Assembly: GCA_951804985.1 (NCBI GenBank)
Contig: OX638133.1
Span: forward strand, 4,360,501 to 4,424,500
From: Dryomyza anilis
Lineage: Eukaryota; Arthropoda; Insecta; Diptera; Dryomyzidae
Direction of reading: 5' to 3'
DNA length: 64,000 nucleotides
This document shows positions 11,336-22,285 of the stretch, in pieces. The position numbers and the translations under genes were made by a program. How positions within the stretch are numbered: position 1 is the stretch's first letter; the number at the start of each line of letters is the position of its first letter. The notes under the pieces are model-generated. The model did no database searches and was not told the DNA's origin. It saw only the letters and a list, made by a program, of their open reading frames with translations.

Positions 11336-12610
11336 AATTTGTGTTGCAGTCCTTTTAATAGTTGTCCTTTTTAATAGTTATATTTAACATTTGCAGTTTT
11401 TACTACTACGAAGTTTCTTCCTTGTCTCGGTCTTAAAACTAAAACCGCCACTTAAAATTCAACGTGTACAGCCTGCATTTTCTTTGTCCCCCATCGATTA
11501 GAATAAGAATTTCATACATTTTTTTGTCGTAATTCTATCTACGATGCCATCGAAAAACACCACATTGTCGAAACAGGGAAAAACCTTGGTTAAGGTAAAC
11601 AATGCGAACGTTTAGCCAGACAGTTAACGTTGCTGCAAATTAAAGTGAGCTCCATTTCATTGTGAACGTTTCGGCAGAAAAGCAGCTGCCAAAACATTCT
11701 CACAAAACGTAGGGTTAAAAACAAACACGCACCAATCCCGAGGAAGCAAATACAAAAGAATGCCCCTAGTCAAGAGAAACAGATAAAACTTTTCAAAATA
11801 AAAAAACAAGATAAAAACTGGCACCATATCCTGTGCCGTTGATTGTAGGCTGTCAGCGAGAAGTAAGAATTTCTTTTTCTGTTGGAAAGGAAGTCAAAAT
11901 GGAAATGAGCAAGGTACCATCATCATCAAAGTAGCAAAGAAAGCAATATTTCAAAAGGATTTTCCATTAGAAATGCAATAACATACAGTATTCATTATCG
12001 CAACATTTGATATGATAATCAGTACAGCAGGTTTGCATTTTTTTCCTCTGATGCAGGAGTTGTTTTCGTCTCTGCCAGCCTGCTCCCCAAGAAGCAAGAA
12101 TTAATTTAATGCGTTGTTTTAATCAATTGTGTTGAAGGCATTTCAAGCATTCGCCATTAATTTATGTCTTGCAAAGTGTTTCGAATAGCTATTTTCTAGA
12201 CGCATTAGATGGTGCTACTCAAACTCAAATTAGTCAAAGCACCTGCACAAAACATACCTTGTTGTTATTGCTTATACAATATCGAACTCCATGCCAACAA
12301 ACATTAATTATTTTACTCTTGAAAACTGCCTCAAAGCGAAGGCACTCACAAAAATTACTGCGACCGAAGGCTTCCGACATCCTGCAAATACACTTAGTCA
12401 GACGACATAACACAGAACACCCTAAGAATAAAGCACACCGACGGGAATTTATTAAATTTAGTCTAAAAGCCAAGATAATATGCCTCGTTCGTTGCCATTG
12501 CTGCTTTGTTATTTAAATATTAATTTTGCAAATTAAGTCGAGCAGGATATGCACGTTACGAAGAAAAGGTCTACCTCATACAGGTTTTCTTAAAGAAATT
12601 CTTTAAAATC
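11336..12610. other. non-repetitive intergenic sequence
   Basis: Less AT-rich than its surroundings and free of obvious tandem or inverted repeats. A 115-codon open frame at 12169-12516 is not recognisable and has no coding-like composition. The region could hold regulatory DNA or an unseen exon; nothing decides this. Confidence 0.35.
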
Positions 12611-13638
12611 ATACCCAGCAAACATTTTGAGTCTTTTAAGACTTCTAAATGTGTCATATTTATGAGTGTTACCCTCATATATGAGCGCTTAAAAGAGTCC
12701 AAAAAGGCTCCAGACTCCTGGGTAGAGGACCCAATTTTATGAGCCAAAAAATCCCCATATTTCTGACTCTCTTATTACACCAAAAAACACTCATATCAGA
12801 GCACTTAAAAGAGCCCATAAAGACTCTCAACCTCTGGGTAGAGGGCACCATTTGATGAGCCAAAAAAAAACCCATATTTCTGACTCTTTCATTACACCCA
12901 AAACACTCATATCTGAGCACTTAAAAGAGCCCATAAAGACTCTCAACCTCTGGGTAGAGGGCACTTTTTTTATGAGCCCAAAAATCTTCCTATTTCTGAC
13001 ACTTTTATTACTCCTAAAACACTTATATTTGAGCTCTAAAAAGTTCCCAAAAACGCTACAGAAACTTCGCTTTAAGGAGCGCATAAATCCGCGTATTTTT
13101 GATCATTTTAAAATATTCTTAAAACATTCACATTTTTGAGAATTTTCAGACACCACAATTACTTCATTTTTGGTGTTTTTCTTTCTTTAGAAATATAGAA
13201 TTTGTCTGAAGTGGATCCAACATAGTACATGTTTATCTTAGTCCAGACACCCGTGAGAAAATGCATTCATTTCAAAAAAAACCATTAAATTGTAGCTTTG
13301 TCTTTTGGATTTTACACTAATATTTTATTATTTTTCATTTAATTTCAAATTGAAAACGAATATAAGTATATCCATATTATTTAAACAGAAGGCTCCTAAA
13401 GCCAGCATAAATAAGATACTTTTATGACTCCCTTTTCTGAGTGCTCCTAAAATACTCTTAAATTTGATGATTTTATGAGTTTGATTTGAGGGGGCTCCTA
13501 AATCGCTCATGAATGGGACTCTTTTATGAGTCAAATTTTGTAGCGTTCCTAAAACATTCTAAAATATAGAACTTTCATGAGTCTATTTTCTGAGCGCTCA
13601 GAAATAATTTTACTTTTGATGCTTTTAGGAGTCTAATT
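12611..13638. repeat. ~116-bp minisatellite (left part)
   Basis: Units contain CTCATATxTGAGC, CTTAAAAGAGxCC, CTCTGGGTAGAGGGCAC and TTTxTGAGCCxAAAAA. Successive CTTAAAAGAG boxes near 12687, 12803 and 12920 give a period of ~116 bp. Later units decay into GGCTCCTAAA/TTTTATGAGTC motifs. The block opens with CCCAGCAAACATTTTGAG at 12614, a TIR-like start. It continues at 15382-15546 on the far side of the 1.74-kb insertion. Confidence 0.75.
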
Positions 13639-15381
13639 CCCAAGAAACATTTTAACGTTGCTCCGTAAACAAACGGAATCACAATTCCGTTTGTAACGGT
13701 ACGTTTACGGTATGTAGAAGACGGATCCGTCGATACTTGTATGAAAACGGAAAATTTACGGCATGTAGAAATATTTCACTCCGTTTAAATGCCGTTTGTT
13801 GTCCGTATTTCGAATATTCCGTTTGTATTCCGTTTTCACTCCGTATCGACGTATACGTTTATACTCCGTTTGCAACGGAGCACACCGTTTTTGTACCGTT
13901 TATACTCCGTTTAGTACGGGTAGCATAGACCGTTTTTATGCCGTTTTCTTTCCGGTTTTCATTCGTTCTTCACAGAATTTTTATTTTGTGTCATTAGAAG
14001 TTGTGCAGCTAAGCATAAGAACTAATCAATGTAAGTATTTATAAGCATTGTAACATTAACTAAATTTATCTAAAATTTTAAGGCTGGCATTTGGAAAGAA
14101 ATATGGTCATGTGTTCGGAGCATGCAGAGCATTTACTCCAGTCCGAAGATGCAAACAAAAAACCGATGATGTCGCGTCTGCTCTGCATTGCCGTCATACA
14201 AGCGATGAGCTGCTGCTACTCGAAAACTGAAGATTCTCAAACCATCATTGGTTCGAGATTGGTTGATTACCATTCCTTCAATTTCATTTCTTCGGAGAGC
14301 TGTGGTGGTGGCATGCAGAGACTCAACTTGCATCGTCTCGCGTAATCAGCCGCGCATTTGAATTTGAAGTTGAATTAATGTAAGTAAAATTGACACTCGA
14401 AATTATAGTTGACATAGTCCATGGTTGCCATTCTGAGGGAATTTATTATTTTTGGCATAGTTGCCATTTTGTAGTAAATTTCCCATTTGTGGGATTTTTA
14501 ATTCGGTAATATAATTTTGTACTATAATTTGCGGTATAAACTAATTCGTTTTCACACACACTTTGTGGTCATTTTTAAATTAAGAAAATATTTGTGTACT
14601 GATTTAAACTTGATTGGGGTGTTAATTTTAATAATTGCAAGAATTTTAGTGGCTTGTTATTTATTGCATATACTCGGGATTTTGGTTGTTCACAATTTTT
14701 TCTAGTAGGTTTTAATGTAAAATTTGTGGGAATATACTGGTTCGAATTATTCTATATTTCTCCATAAAAATTTAAAAATGTTAATTTCTTTTTTTTTCAG
14801 TTGTTAATATCAAGAATTTGAAAAACGCAGATGTTAAAACAGCAGGATGCCACCGGAAACATTTTTTTTTATAATATTATTTTTCAAATATTGTATTTTT
14901 TTAATTTTATTATTGTTTCAATATATTTTGTAATAATTGATAGTTGGTTTAAAAATCGTCTATTTTAAATACAAATGTATGTATTATCAAATAAAACTTA
15001 TGTTATGAATTTATTCAACGGTATTTCAAATAAGTAGTTATATATGAAAAATATGCCATTCCGTATTTATTTTTTAAAAAGGCATAAAAACGTACCGAAA
15101 ACGGTACGTTTTATAATGCAGTCAACGGAGTCCACTCCGTATTTATAAGAATAATACGGAAAGTATACGGTGCAGATACGCTACGTCGACTACGGAGCTC
15201 ACTCAGTTTTATTTAGAAAATACGGTACGGTATGAAAAACGGTGTCGAACATCGTTTTCGATGTCACGTTTTATCCGTTCTCTGCACCGTATACGGCTTT
15301 GTAATACGGTACGTTTACGGAATATGATTCCGTATTACTATGCCGTTAACGGTACGTATACGGTACGTTTTGTTTCTTGGG
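13639..15381. mobile_element. 1743-bp CCCAAGAAAC TIR element
   Basis: The left end is CCCAAGAAACATTTTAACG and the right end GTTTTGTTTCTTGGG, giving a 10-bp perfect TIR. Both sides carry ~250-300 bp of short CCGT/ACGG/CGTATACG palindromes, so the ends can fold extensively. The centre is AT-rich and includes a 67-codon-range frame (14091-14345, 84 codons) of no known family, then GTAAGTAAAATTGACA (14376) and a pyrimidine-tract TTTCAG (14796) that look like an intron. A partial copy is at 1969-3742. I see no recognisable transposase or clear target duplication. Superfamily is unassigned. Confidence 0.7.
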
Positions 15382-15707
15382 TTTATGTGGGCTCCTAAAT
15401 AACTCCTAAATATGAATCTTTTATGAGTAATATTTTTGAGAGTTCTGAGACTCTTAAATGAGATTTTTCTGAGGGCTCATAAAACACTCAAAAAATTGTC
15501 TCTTTTATGACTCCAATTTCAGAGCGCTCCTAAATTGCTTAATGGGTATTTACAGTGCTTTTGTTTAAGAGCTCCTTTTAAATATTCTGTACAATTGATA
15601 TATTGATTACCTCTGAAACACTGAAATTTCAAAATTAATAAAACATAAATATCAAATTAAAATCACAGAATAGAAAACACCAAAAAAATAACCCATTATA
15701 TCAGTCA
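15382..15707. repeat. ~116-bp minisatellite (right part) and upstream region of the 15708 gene
   Basis: GGCTCCTAAA, ACTCTTAAATGAG and TTTTATGA boxes match 13400-13630, so the 1.74-kb element split one array. From ~15550 to 15707 the sequence is AT-rich and unique; it must hold the promoter of the gene starting at 15708. Confidence 0.65.
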
Positions 15708-16409
15708 ATGTCACAGAGAAATCAACTAAATGCAGACGCAAATGAAAAAACAAAAACTGACGATGAAACTCAGCAGCTGTTGCAGGAAGGAACTACAGCA
15801 GCAACGCCATCAACATCGGTAACAACAACTGCAAAAAATACCTCAGAAATTGTTATGACAACCACATCAATAGCTGTGTTCCCAACAACATCGTTACCCA
15901 CAAAACAATCCTTAACAAAAACATCCTCAGCAAAAACAACGTTATCCACAACGACCGTAACAACAGAGCTGAAATCAAAAACAGCACCGCCAGAAACCGC
16001 CAATCCAAATTCGGTGGTATCAACAACTACAAGACCAACCGATTCTGCACAAGTAACGGAAGTATCGAATCTACCAACTACCTCTACCGGTGCTGACGCT
16101 CAAAATAATGCAAATGACCCCAAAAAACAGTTCCATGTCATATATTCATGCAGTGACGACTCAACATCATCGGACTCAAATCAAATACAGACTACACCAG
16201 GACCACCGGGCAGTAACACCAGCACTTTCAAAAGTGAAATATATGATTTTACAGACTCCAATGAATCGGAGGAGTTAAGGATGAATTCATATGATTTTTT
16301 GGAAGGTAAAAAAGTCGTAACGTCACTCAGCGAGTTCGATGATAATGTAGTTGACATATTGGATGAAGATACCGATGATGACCGCAACTACGAGCCACCA
16401 ATTTTATAG
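15708..16409 (+). CDS. 233-aa Thr/Ser-rich orphan protein
   Basis: Single open frame MSQRNQLNAD...NYEPPIL. The first ~130 residues are Thr/Ser-rich with almost no aromatic residues. They are followed by KKQFHVIYSCSDDSTSSDS, a Ser/Asp-rich segment, and an acidic tail with SYDFLEGKKVVTSLSEF and DILDEDTDDD. It begins MSQ and shares the Thr/Ala/Pro-then-acidic layout of the N-terminal halves of the two genes downstream (compare GSYxFQKKLSV..DFF), so it may be a truncated, diverged relative of them; this is weak. No signal peptide or membrane helix. The stop is 177 bp before the next ATG and no clean AATAAA is visible, so the transcript end is unknown. Confidence 0.55.
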   Translation: MSQRNQLNADANEKTKTDDETQQLLQEGTTAATPSTSVTTTAKNTSEIVMTTTSIAVFPTTSLPTKQSLTKTSSAKTTLSTTTVTTELKSKTAPPETANPNSVVSTTTRPTDSAQVTEVSNLPTTSTGADAQNNANDPKKQFHVIYSCSDDSTSSDSNQIQTTPGPPGSNTSTFKSEIYDFTDSNESEELRMNSYDFLEGKKVVTSLSEFDDNVVDILDEDTDDDRNYEPPIL

Positions 16410-16465
16410 AATATATGATTTGATTATATCCGTTTATTACTTTATTTATTAGTCGAAAAAAAAAA

Positions 16466-16586
16466 ACTTTTCATTGTTTTAATTTTCAATGACACATTAG
16501 AAAATATATTCTATTTCTGAATAGAAAAAACAAACATCGTATATTTTTTTAAACTCCTCTACTAAATGAATATTTAATAAAGGGCA
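16466..16586 (+). promoter_or_regulatory. duplicated upstream block, copy A
   Basis: TTTTCAATGACACATT, GAAAATATATT, TAGAAAA and ATCGTATATTTTTTT occur in this order before the ATG at 16587. The same boxes in the same order and spacing precede the second gene copy (19026-19141), while surrounding non-coding DNA has diverged. This is the probable core promoter and short 5' UTR of the duplicated unit. Confidence 0.55.
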
Positions 16587-18926
16587 ATGTCTCAAGATAA
16601 TGTTACCACTAAAGCGGTTGATGCTGAACCACCAGCAGCAGAGGCACCAGCAGCAGCAACAGATACACCACCAGCAGCAACAGAGGCACCACCAGCAGCA
16701 ACAGAGGCACCACCTGCAGCAACAGAGGCACCAAAACCAGCAAAAGATATTCCAAAAGCAGCCCCAGAAGAGGTTGCACTTGAACCTCCAACAGCAACAG
16801 AGTCGACTCCAGCAGCACAGTCCGAAATAGCTGTTTCGCAGCCCGCTGAACCGAAAAAGAAAATCTTAAAACATGCCACAGTTGATGAGTCAAAGCCCGA
16901 AATCATGGAAGATAAAAAGGTGGACGAAACCAAGAGCAAGAAGAAACGTAAAGATAAATCCAAGGAAGATAAGGAAGGAAGGTCTGAAGAAAAACTTGCA
17001 GATGAGAAAGGTTCTGATGACAAATTATCAGATGAGAAGAGCTCCGATGAAACGAGTTCCTCTGAGTACGAACATCGTAGTGAGTTACACCTACATTTTA
17101 TGGATCATGGTCATGATAAGGATAATTACAGCGCCATGTATCGAGCCTCTCGGCTTGACAGTACTGTCGATCTAATGCGGCCATTTGAAGATGATGAGGA
17201 TTCCGACTCTAGCACAGCTTCATTACATTCAACGGGTTCCTATGTATTCCAGAAAAAACTTTCGGTTAAGCCAGATTTCTTTGATGTACTCGGTGAAATA
17301 CCTTCGCTTGCGGAGATTTCTCTGGACTTAACGATCGATGATGATGAGTTGGGAGCAACAACTCAACAGGATTTGCAAATGATAGATCCAAACATTGATG
17401 AGGGACATTTTGTAGATCCTCTGACTGGAGAGGCTATTACCTCATCGTCAGAGGAAGAGGCTCCGCCGCCAGTAATCGAGGAAATAGAACATGATGCTGA
17501 CGAGGAAGATCAAGAAGACGACGTTGAATTTGAAGATGATGATTTGCTTATACCTGACATCGACGAAGACTTGGCCGTGGCCAAGGTTGGTGAAGATGAT
17601 GCCTTAGATATGTGGATGCATATAGATGAGCCTACTGTTATCAAAATCACAGAGGTGATTGATTTTGAGGAATACGAACGCCAAGAGGCCGCACGTATCT
17701 TGAGGGTCAACACAAAAGATTTTCTTGAACAGCTTATCAAGCGAATCGTTGAAAAGTGTGAGTATGTCGATCCCAATACCATATTGCGCCAGAACCTAGA
17801 CAAGATGAATCTAATTAATAAGCTGCAATTAATGCTGGCTCAATTGGACATCGAACAGAAGGCCCGTTTTTTTCTGCATCGCAAAACTGTAGAATTCTTT
17901 CGACGCAAAAAGGCATTTCGTGCAATTATGGATGATAACACTGAAAATTATGACAAGACTTTGCTTAAATACAAAGAGGCAACACAAAAATTAGATCAGC
18001 TACTGGGTCGCGAAGAGGAGACCAAAAATGTGACTAACCTTAAGTTGGAAACGCTTGAATCGGCAGTCTTTGATGCACGAGAGCAATCGCGACAAACGGT
18101 TAAGTCGTTAGAAGACCTTGTTCGGAAGACACTTCATAAGGAAACATATGAAAGACTTGGATTTGTAAGGAGTAATTGTAGATTGTTCGTGTTAATTCAG
18201 CATTGATATTTTCAGATCGTCGATATGCAATTGACAAAAATGGCTCAATATCGCGATGAAATATCGGAGGTACGTTACGTCATTATACAGCGTCAGCACA
18301 CATTAGCAACATTAATGGAGGTAAAACTATTGCACTGTACAGTAGATATATTTTAACTAATTCATATTCGAAGAAATTAGAGAAACTGGAAAATCTTGGA
18401 AATGGGTTACGTATGCGCGATTTTGAACATTTGCAGACACAGACACAAGCATTGGGAAAGAAAATCGAAGGTATTTTTTTCATTACATTCGCTTTCCATT
18501 CATCCTCATCCATTACTCTTTCCCGCCGCAGAACGAAATTCCGAATTGAACAAACTGCGGACACGCTGCAACGCCGATCTTCACATCATGGCACATATGA
18601 AGGAGAAGCGTCAAATGCTCCGCAACATTAACGCAGTACAGGAGATAGCCCTGAATGAATTGATAGACGAGAAATATCGCTGCCGCGAAAATCAATATGA
18701 ATTAAAAGTGGATCGCGGTAAAATTCGTAAGGAGATAAAAGAGTTGAGCTTTCAGGGTGGACTGATTGATAAACCGGCGCTAATGCTAGACTACGATGAA
18801 ACGGTGGATCGGCTGGAGAAGTTACACATTAAGGTGGACCAGATGAAGATCAAGTACTCCGATATACAACAGAAAGTGCATTTGTTGGAGGAGAAATGCG
18901 AACGATATTCACAATATGGTTTATGA
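16587..18926 (+). CDS. CCDC96/CFAP184-like axonemal coiled-coil protein, tandem copy A
   Basis: Four exons: 16587-18164, 18216-18320, 18374-18470 and 18532-18926; introns of 51, 53 and 61 bp; 724 residues. The N-terminal ~330 residues are low-complexity: PPAATEA repeats near residues 25-50, a Lys-rich patch, Ser/Asp clusters and a Glu/Asp run near 301-331. The C-terminal ~380 residues are coiled coil: FFLHRKTVEFFRRKKAF (near 428), LLGREEETK (near 471), MRDFEHLQ, then KKIEERNSELNKLR, HIMAHMKEKRQ and QGGLIDKPALMLDYD. The DFEQL..KIEERNxEL..HxKEK..GLL..xLLxDF series is the signature of the DUF4201 domain of CCDC96 (CFAP184) and CCDC113. The long acidic N-terminus fits CCDC96. In other organisms these two proteins form a complex on the ciliary axoneme near radial spoke 3 and the nexin-dynein regulatory complex. 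In a fly the likely site is the sperm flagellum (inference). A second copy follows 215 bp downstream. Confidence 0.88.
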
Positions 18927-19007
18927 ATACGAAAACTCAGCTGTGGAGTTTTCTAATATCATTTTCTACTTATAGAATATGATTTAACATTTCAGCTAAT
19001 TTATTTA

Positions 19008-19013
19008 AATAAA
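19008..19013 (+). promoter_or_regulatory. poly(A) signal of copy A
   Basis: AATAAA 81 bp after the stop of copy A and only ~130 bp before the ATG of copy B, so terminator and next promoter are almost contiguous. Confidence 0.6.
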
Positions 19014-19025
19014 TACTTTTCAGTA

Positions 19026-19141
19026 TATTTGCTCTTTGTTTTATTTTTCAATGAAACATTCGAAAATATATTTAGTTTCTCTGTAGAAAACATATAAAAT
19101 ATCGTATATTTTTTTTATTCTCCGTACAAAATTATTAATAA
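19026..19141 (+). promoter_or_regulatory. duplicated upstream block, copy B
   Basis: Contains TTTTTCAATGAAACATT, CGAAAATATATTT, GTAGAAAA and ATCGTATATTTTTTTT, matching the block before copy A box for box. Conservation of this block between otherwise diverged flanks suggests it is functional in both copies. Confidence 0.55.
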
Positions 19142-21483
19142 ATGGCAATGTCCCAAGAGAATGTTACCACAACTAAAGCGGAGGACTCGGAACCAGCGAT
19201 AGAAGCGACACCAGTGGTGGAGGTTACACTAGATGAAAAAACTGCACCACCACAAGCCACAACAGTTCCACCACCAACAACAGTTCCACCACCAACAACA
19301 AAGGCACCGCCAGCAGATCTAATAGCGGCTCCAACAGTTACACCAGCGCCCTCAACAGCAACGGAGTTGAATACAGTCGTCGAAACTACCAGCACCACTG
19401 CGACACAGCCCGATGATGAAACGAAAAAGAAAATCTTGAAACATGCCACAGTTGATGAGTCAAAGCCTCAAGTATTTGAAGAGAAACAGATTGCCGAAAC
19501 CACTAGCAAGAAGAAACGCAAACATGAAAATAAAGACGGATCCGACGAAAAAATTTCAGAGGAGAAAAGTTCGGACGAGAAAATATCCGATGAGAAGAGT
19601 TCCGAAGAAAAGAGCTCCTCTGATTCGGATCCGCGTACTGGTGTACACCTCAAATTTATGGATGGTGTTACTGAAAAGGACAAAGACAGCAGCCTGTATC
19701 GCGCTTCGGCTCTCGACAGTAATGTCGATCTAATGCGGCCATACGATGACAATGAAGATTCCGATTCCGACACGGACTCAGTGCGTTCCACCGGCTCCTA
19801 TATATTCCAGAAAAAACTTTCGGTAGTGCCAGATTTCTTCGATGACCTCGGAGATATACCTTCGTTGGGGGAGATTTCTTTGGACTTATCAATGGAAAAT
19901 TTGGAACACACTCTGGTTACCAGTGAATCCGTAATAGGAGATCCTAACTATGATCAGGGAACATTTGTAGATCCGCTGACTGGCGAGATTATTCGATCGT
20001 CGTCGTCCGAGGAAGAAGCAAAGGCACCAACAGTTGAGCAAACCGAACATGACGCTGAGGACGAAGAAGAGGATGAAGAGGTTGTTTTTGAAGAAGACGA
20101 CGAAGATTTTCTCATGCCGACTGACTTCGATGAAGACTTGGGCGTGGCTAGGACTGGTGACGATGATGGTTTCGATTTATGGATGCATGTAGAGCAGCCT
20201 ACAGTTAAGATCAAAGAGGATCCGGATTTTGAAGCATTCGAACGTAGGGAGGCCGCACGCATGTTGAAGGTCCACACCAGAGAATTTCTCGATCTAATTA
20301 TAAAGCGCATCGTTGAAAAGTGCGAGTTTGTTGATTCCAATACCATATTACGCCAGAATCTAGACAAGATGAAGGTAATGCGTGAACTGCAATATAAGTT
20401 GGCACACTTGGAGGTCGAACAGAAGGCACGCTTCTTTCTGCATCGCAAAACTGTAGAATTCTTTCGACGTAAAAAGGCATTTCGTGCAATTACAGACGAT
20501 GCTACAGAAAGTTATGACAAAACTTTGCAAAAATACAAAGAGGCAACACAAAAATTAGATCAACTACTGGGTCGCGAAGAGGAAACCAAAAATGTGTCTA
20601 ATCTGAAGGTTGAAACACTGGAATCGGCGGTCTTTGATGCAAAAGAGCAGTTGCGAGAGTCTATTAAAGCGTTGGAGGATCTTGTGAGAAAAACACTACA
20701 TAAAGAAACATTTGACAGGCTTAAAACTGTAAGGAGTTCTTGTATATTGCCTGGTGTTACTTCAACATTGCTATTTTCAGATCGTTGAAATTCAATTGGA
20801 CAAAATGGCTACATTGCGTAACGAAATTTCCGAAGTACGTTTCATAATTATACAGCGACAACACACATTGGCAACTTTAATGGAGGTAAAACGAATATGT
20901 TTCAAGTACTTTATATAAATTGAGTTCAATATATTTGGCAGAAATCGGAGAAACTTGAAAATCTTGGAAATGGTTTACGTATGCGCGATTTTGAGCATTT
21001 GCAGACGGAGACACAGGCTTTGGGCAAGAAAATCGAAGGTATTTTATTTTTAATCATTTTGCTTTTATACTCATCCAGCTATTTTGTGATGTAGAAAGAA
21101 ATTCCGAGTTAATCAAACTGCGGTCACGTTGTAACGCCGATCTGCACATTATGGCACACATGAAGGAAAAACGTCAAATGCTCCGCAACACCGTCACCAT
21201 ACAGGAGGCAGCTCTAGAAGAGTTGATCGAGGAGAAACAAAACTGCCGCGAATATCAATATGAAATGAAAGTGGAACGCGGTAAAATACGCCATGAGATA
21301 CAAGAGTTGAGCTTCCAGGGTGGACTCATCGATAAGCCGGCCTTAATGCTGGACTATGATGCGACGGTGGATCGCCTGGAGACTATGCACGTCAAGGTGG
21401 ATCAGATGAAGGCCAAATACTCTGATATACTACAGAAAGTGCATGTTTTAGAGCAGAGATGTGCAAAACAACGGAATATATGA
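19142..21483 (+). CDS. CCDC96/CFAP184-like axonemal coiled-coil protein, tandem copy B
   Basis: Four exons: 19142-20728, 20781-20885, 20942-21038 and 21095-21483; introns of 52, 56 and 56 bp; 725 residues. Positions and phases of all three introns match copy A. The start could be ATG 19142 or the in-frame ATG 19148, which aligns with the start of copy A (MSQ). The N-terminal half is again low-complexity but different: a VPPPTT repeat replaces PPAATEA. The KKKILKHATVDESKP box, the LYRASxLDSxVDLMRP box, the STGSYxFQKKLSV box and the whole coiled-coil half are strongly conserved. C-terminal DUF4201 motifs are intact (MRDFEHLQ, KKIEERNSEL, LHIMAHMKEKRQ, QGGLIDKPALMLDYD). Role as for copy A: axonemal, probably sperm tail. 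No frame damage is seen, so both copies appear under selection; which is the ancestral copy is not decidable here. Confidence 0.88.
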
Positions 21484-21541
21484 GAATGGTACGAAATTCC
21501 GGAGTGTACTTATAGCAAGAAGTGATTCTAAAATTTGGATG

Positions 21542-21547
21542 AATAAA
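21542..21547 (+). promoter_or_regulatory. poly(A) signal of copy B
   Basis: AATAAA in GGATGAATAAACC, 59 bp after the stop. Confidence 0.6.
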
Positions 21548-22285
21548 CCAAACTCTACTCAAAAATCGTTTTATTATTTTTGACGCCACCAATCAGTCGT
21601 TATTTCACATTAGTCCAAATTTTACATTTTATGTAAATTTAGTCCAAGCAACACTTGTTTCATTCAACCTTCAGGCTCCACAGACTCCAGGTTCAATGCT
21701 GCGCAATCCTCATATATCCTTTTATATTCCTTTTTAAGCACAAGTTGCAAATGACATTTCCCTTGGCATTTGTTGACATTTCCCATGTGGGTTTTTTTTC
21801 GCATGATTTGCTTTTGTTGCAAATGCTAAATTTTTGTCATTTCCTGTCGTGCATGATGAATGTTTTAATGTTTACTTTATTCCAAAAATAGTTCTCCAAT
21901 AAAAGATCAAATAAATATTTGTATTTAGGAATATTTTTCTAACATGAAAAACAGATAGATATGGTTTAAAGGATGAGTTTAAATCATGCAAATAGTAACG
22001 AGGTTTTTCTTTAAAACTTCTACATGAACCGAATTATTTCTTTTTCAACCAATTGACTTTATGTCCCTCTATATATTTGCTCTACACTCAATTAAATAGT
22101 TATTTTCGAACAATAATACTTTGTTCATAGAATATATTAATAATTTTGCTTCTTATGTGTATCATTACTTAATATAATATGCTACTTGTAACGTTTTGCA
22201 ATATTTCACACATCACTAAACATTGTATACAATTTTGTCCCCATAGTAGGTACTTAAAATAATATTTCTTCATTCTGTTTATCAG
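21548..22285. other. intergenic sequence
   Basis: AT-rich, no tandem repeats. A 78-codon hydrophobic frame (21655-21891) is not recognisable. AATAAA occurs again at 21898. No gene called. Confidence 0.35.

Noticed and set aside
12169..12516. 115-codon frame in the single-copy interval
   Set aside because: Unrecognisable, codon use like non-coding DNA, antisense frame equally open.
16592..17023. 143-codon minus-strand frame over the CCDC96-like exon (also 16609-16893, 19135-19449, 19954-20448)
   Set aside because: Antisense shadows of GCA/CAG-rich and GAR-rich coding sequence on the + strand.
18271..18293. Extra intron suggested by GTACGTTACGTC...ATACAG inside exon 2 of copy A
   Set aside because: It would be far too short, and the same bases are coding and conserved in copy B (EVRFIIIQRQ).
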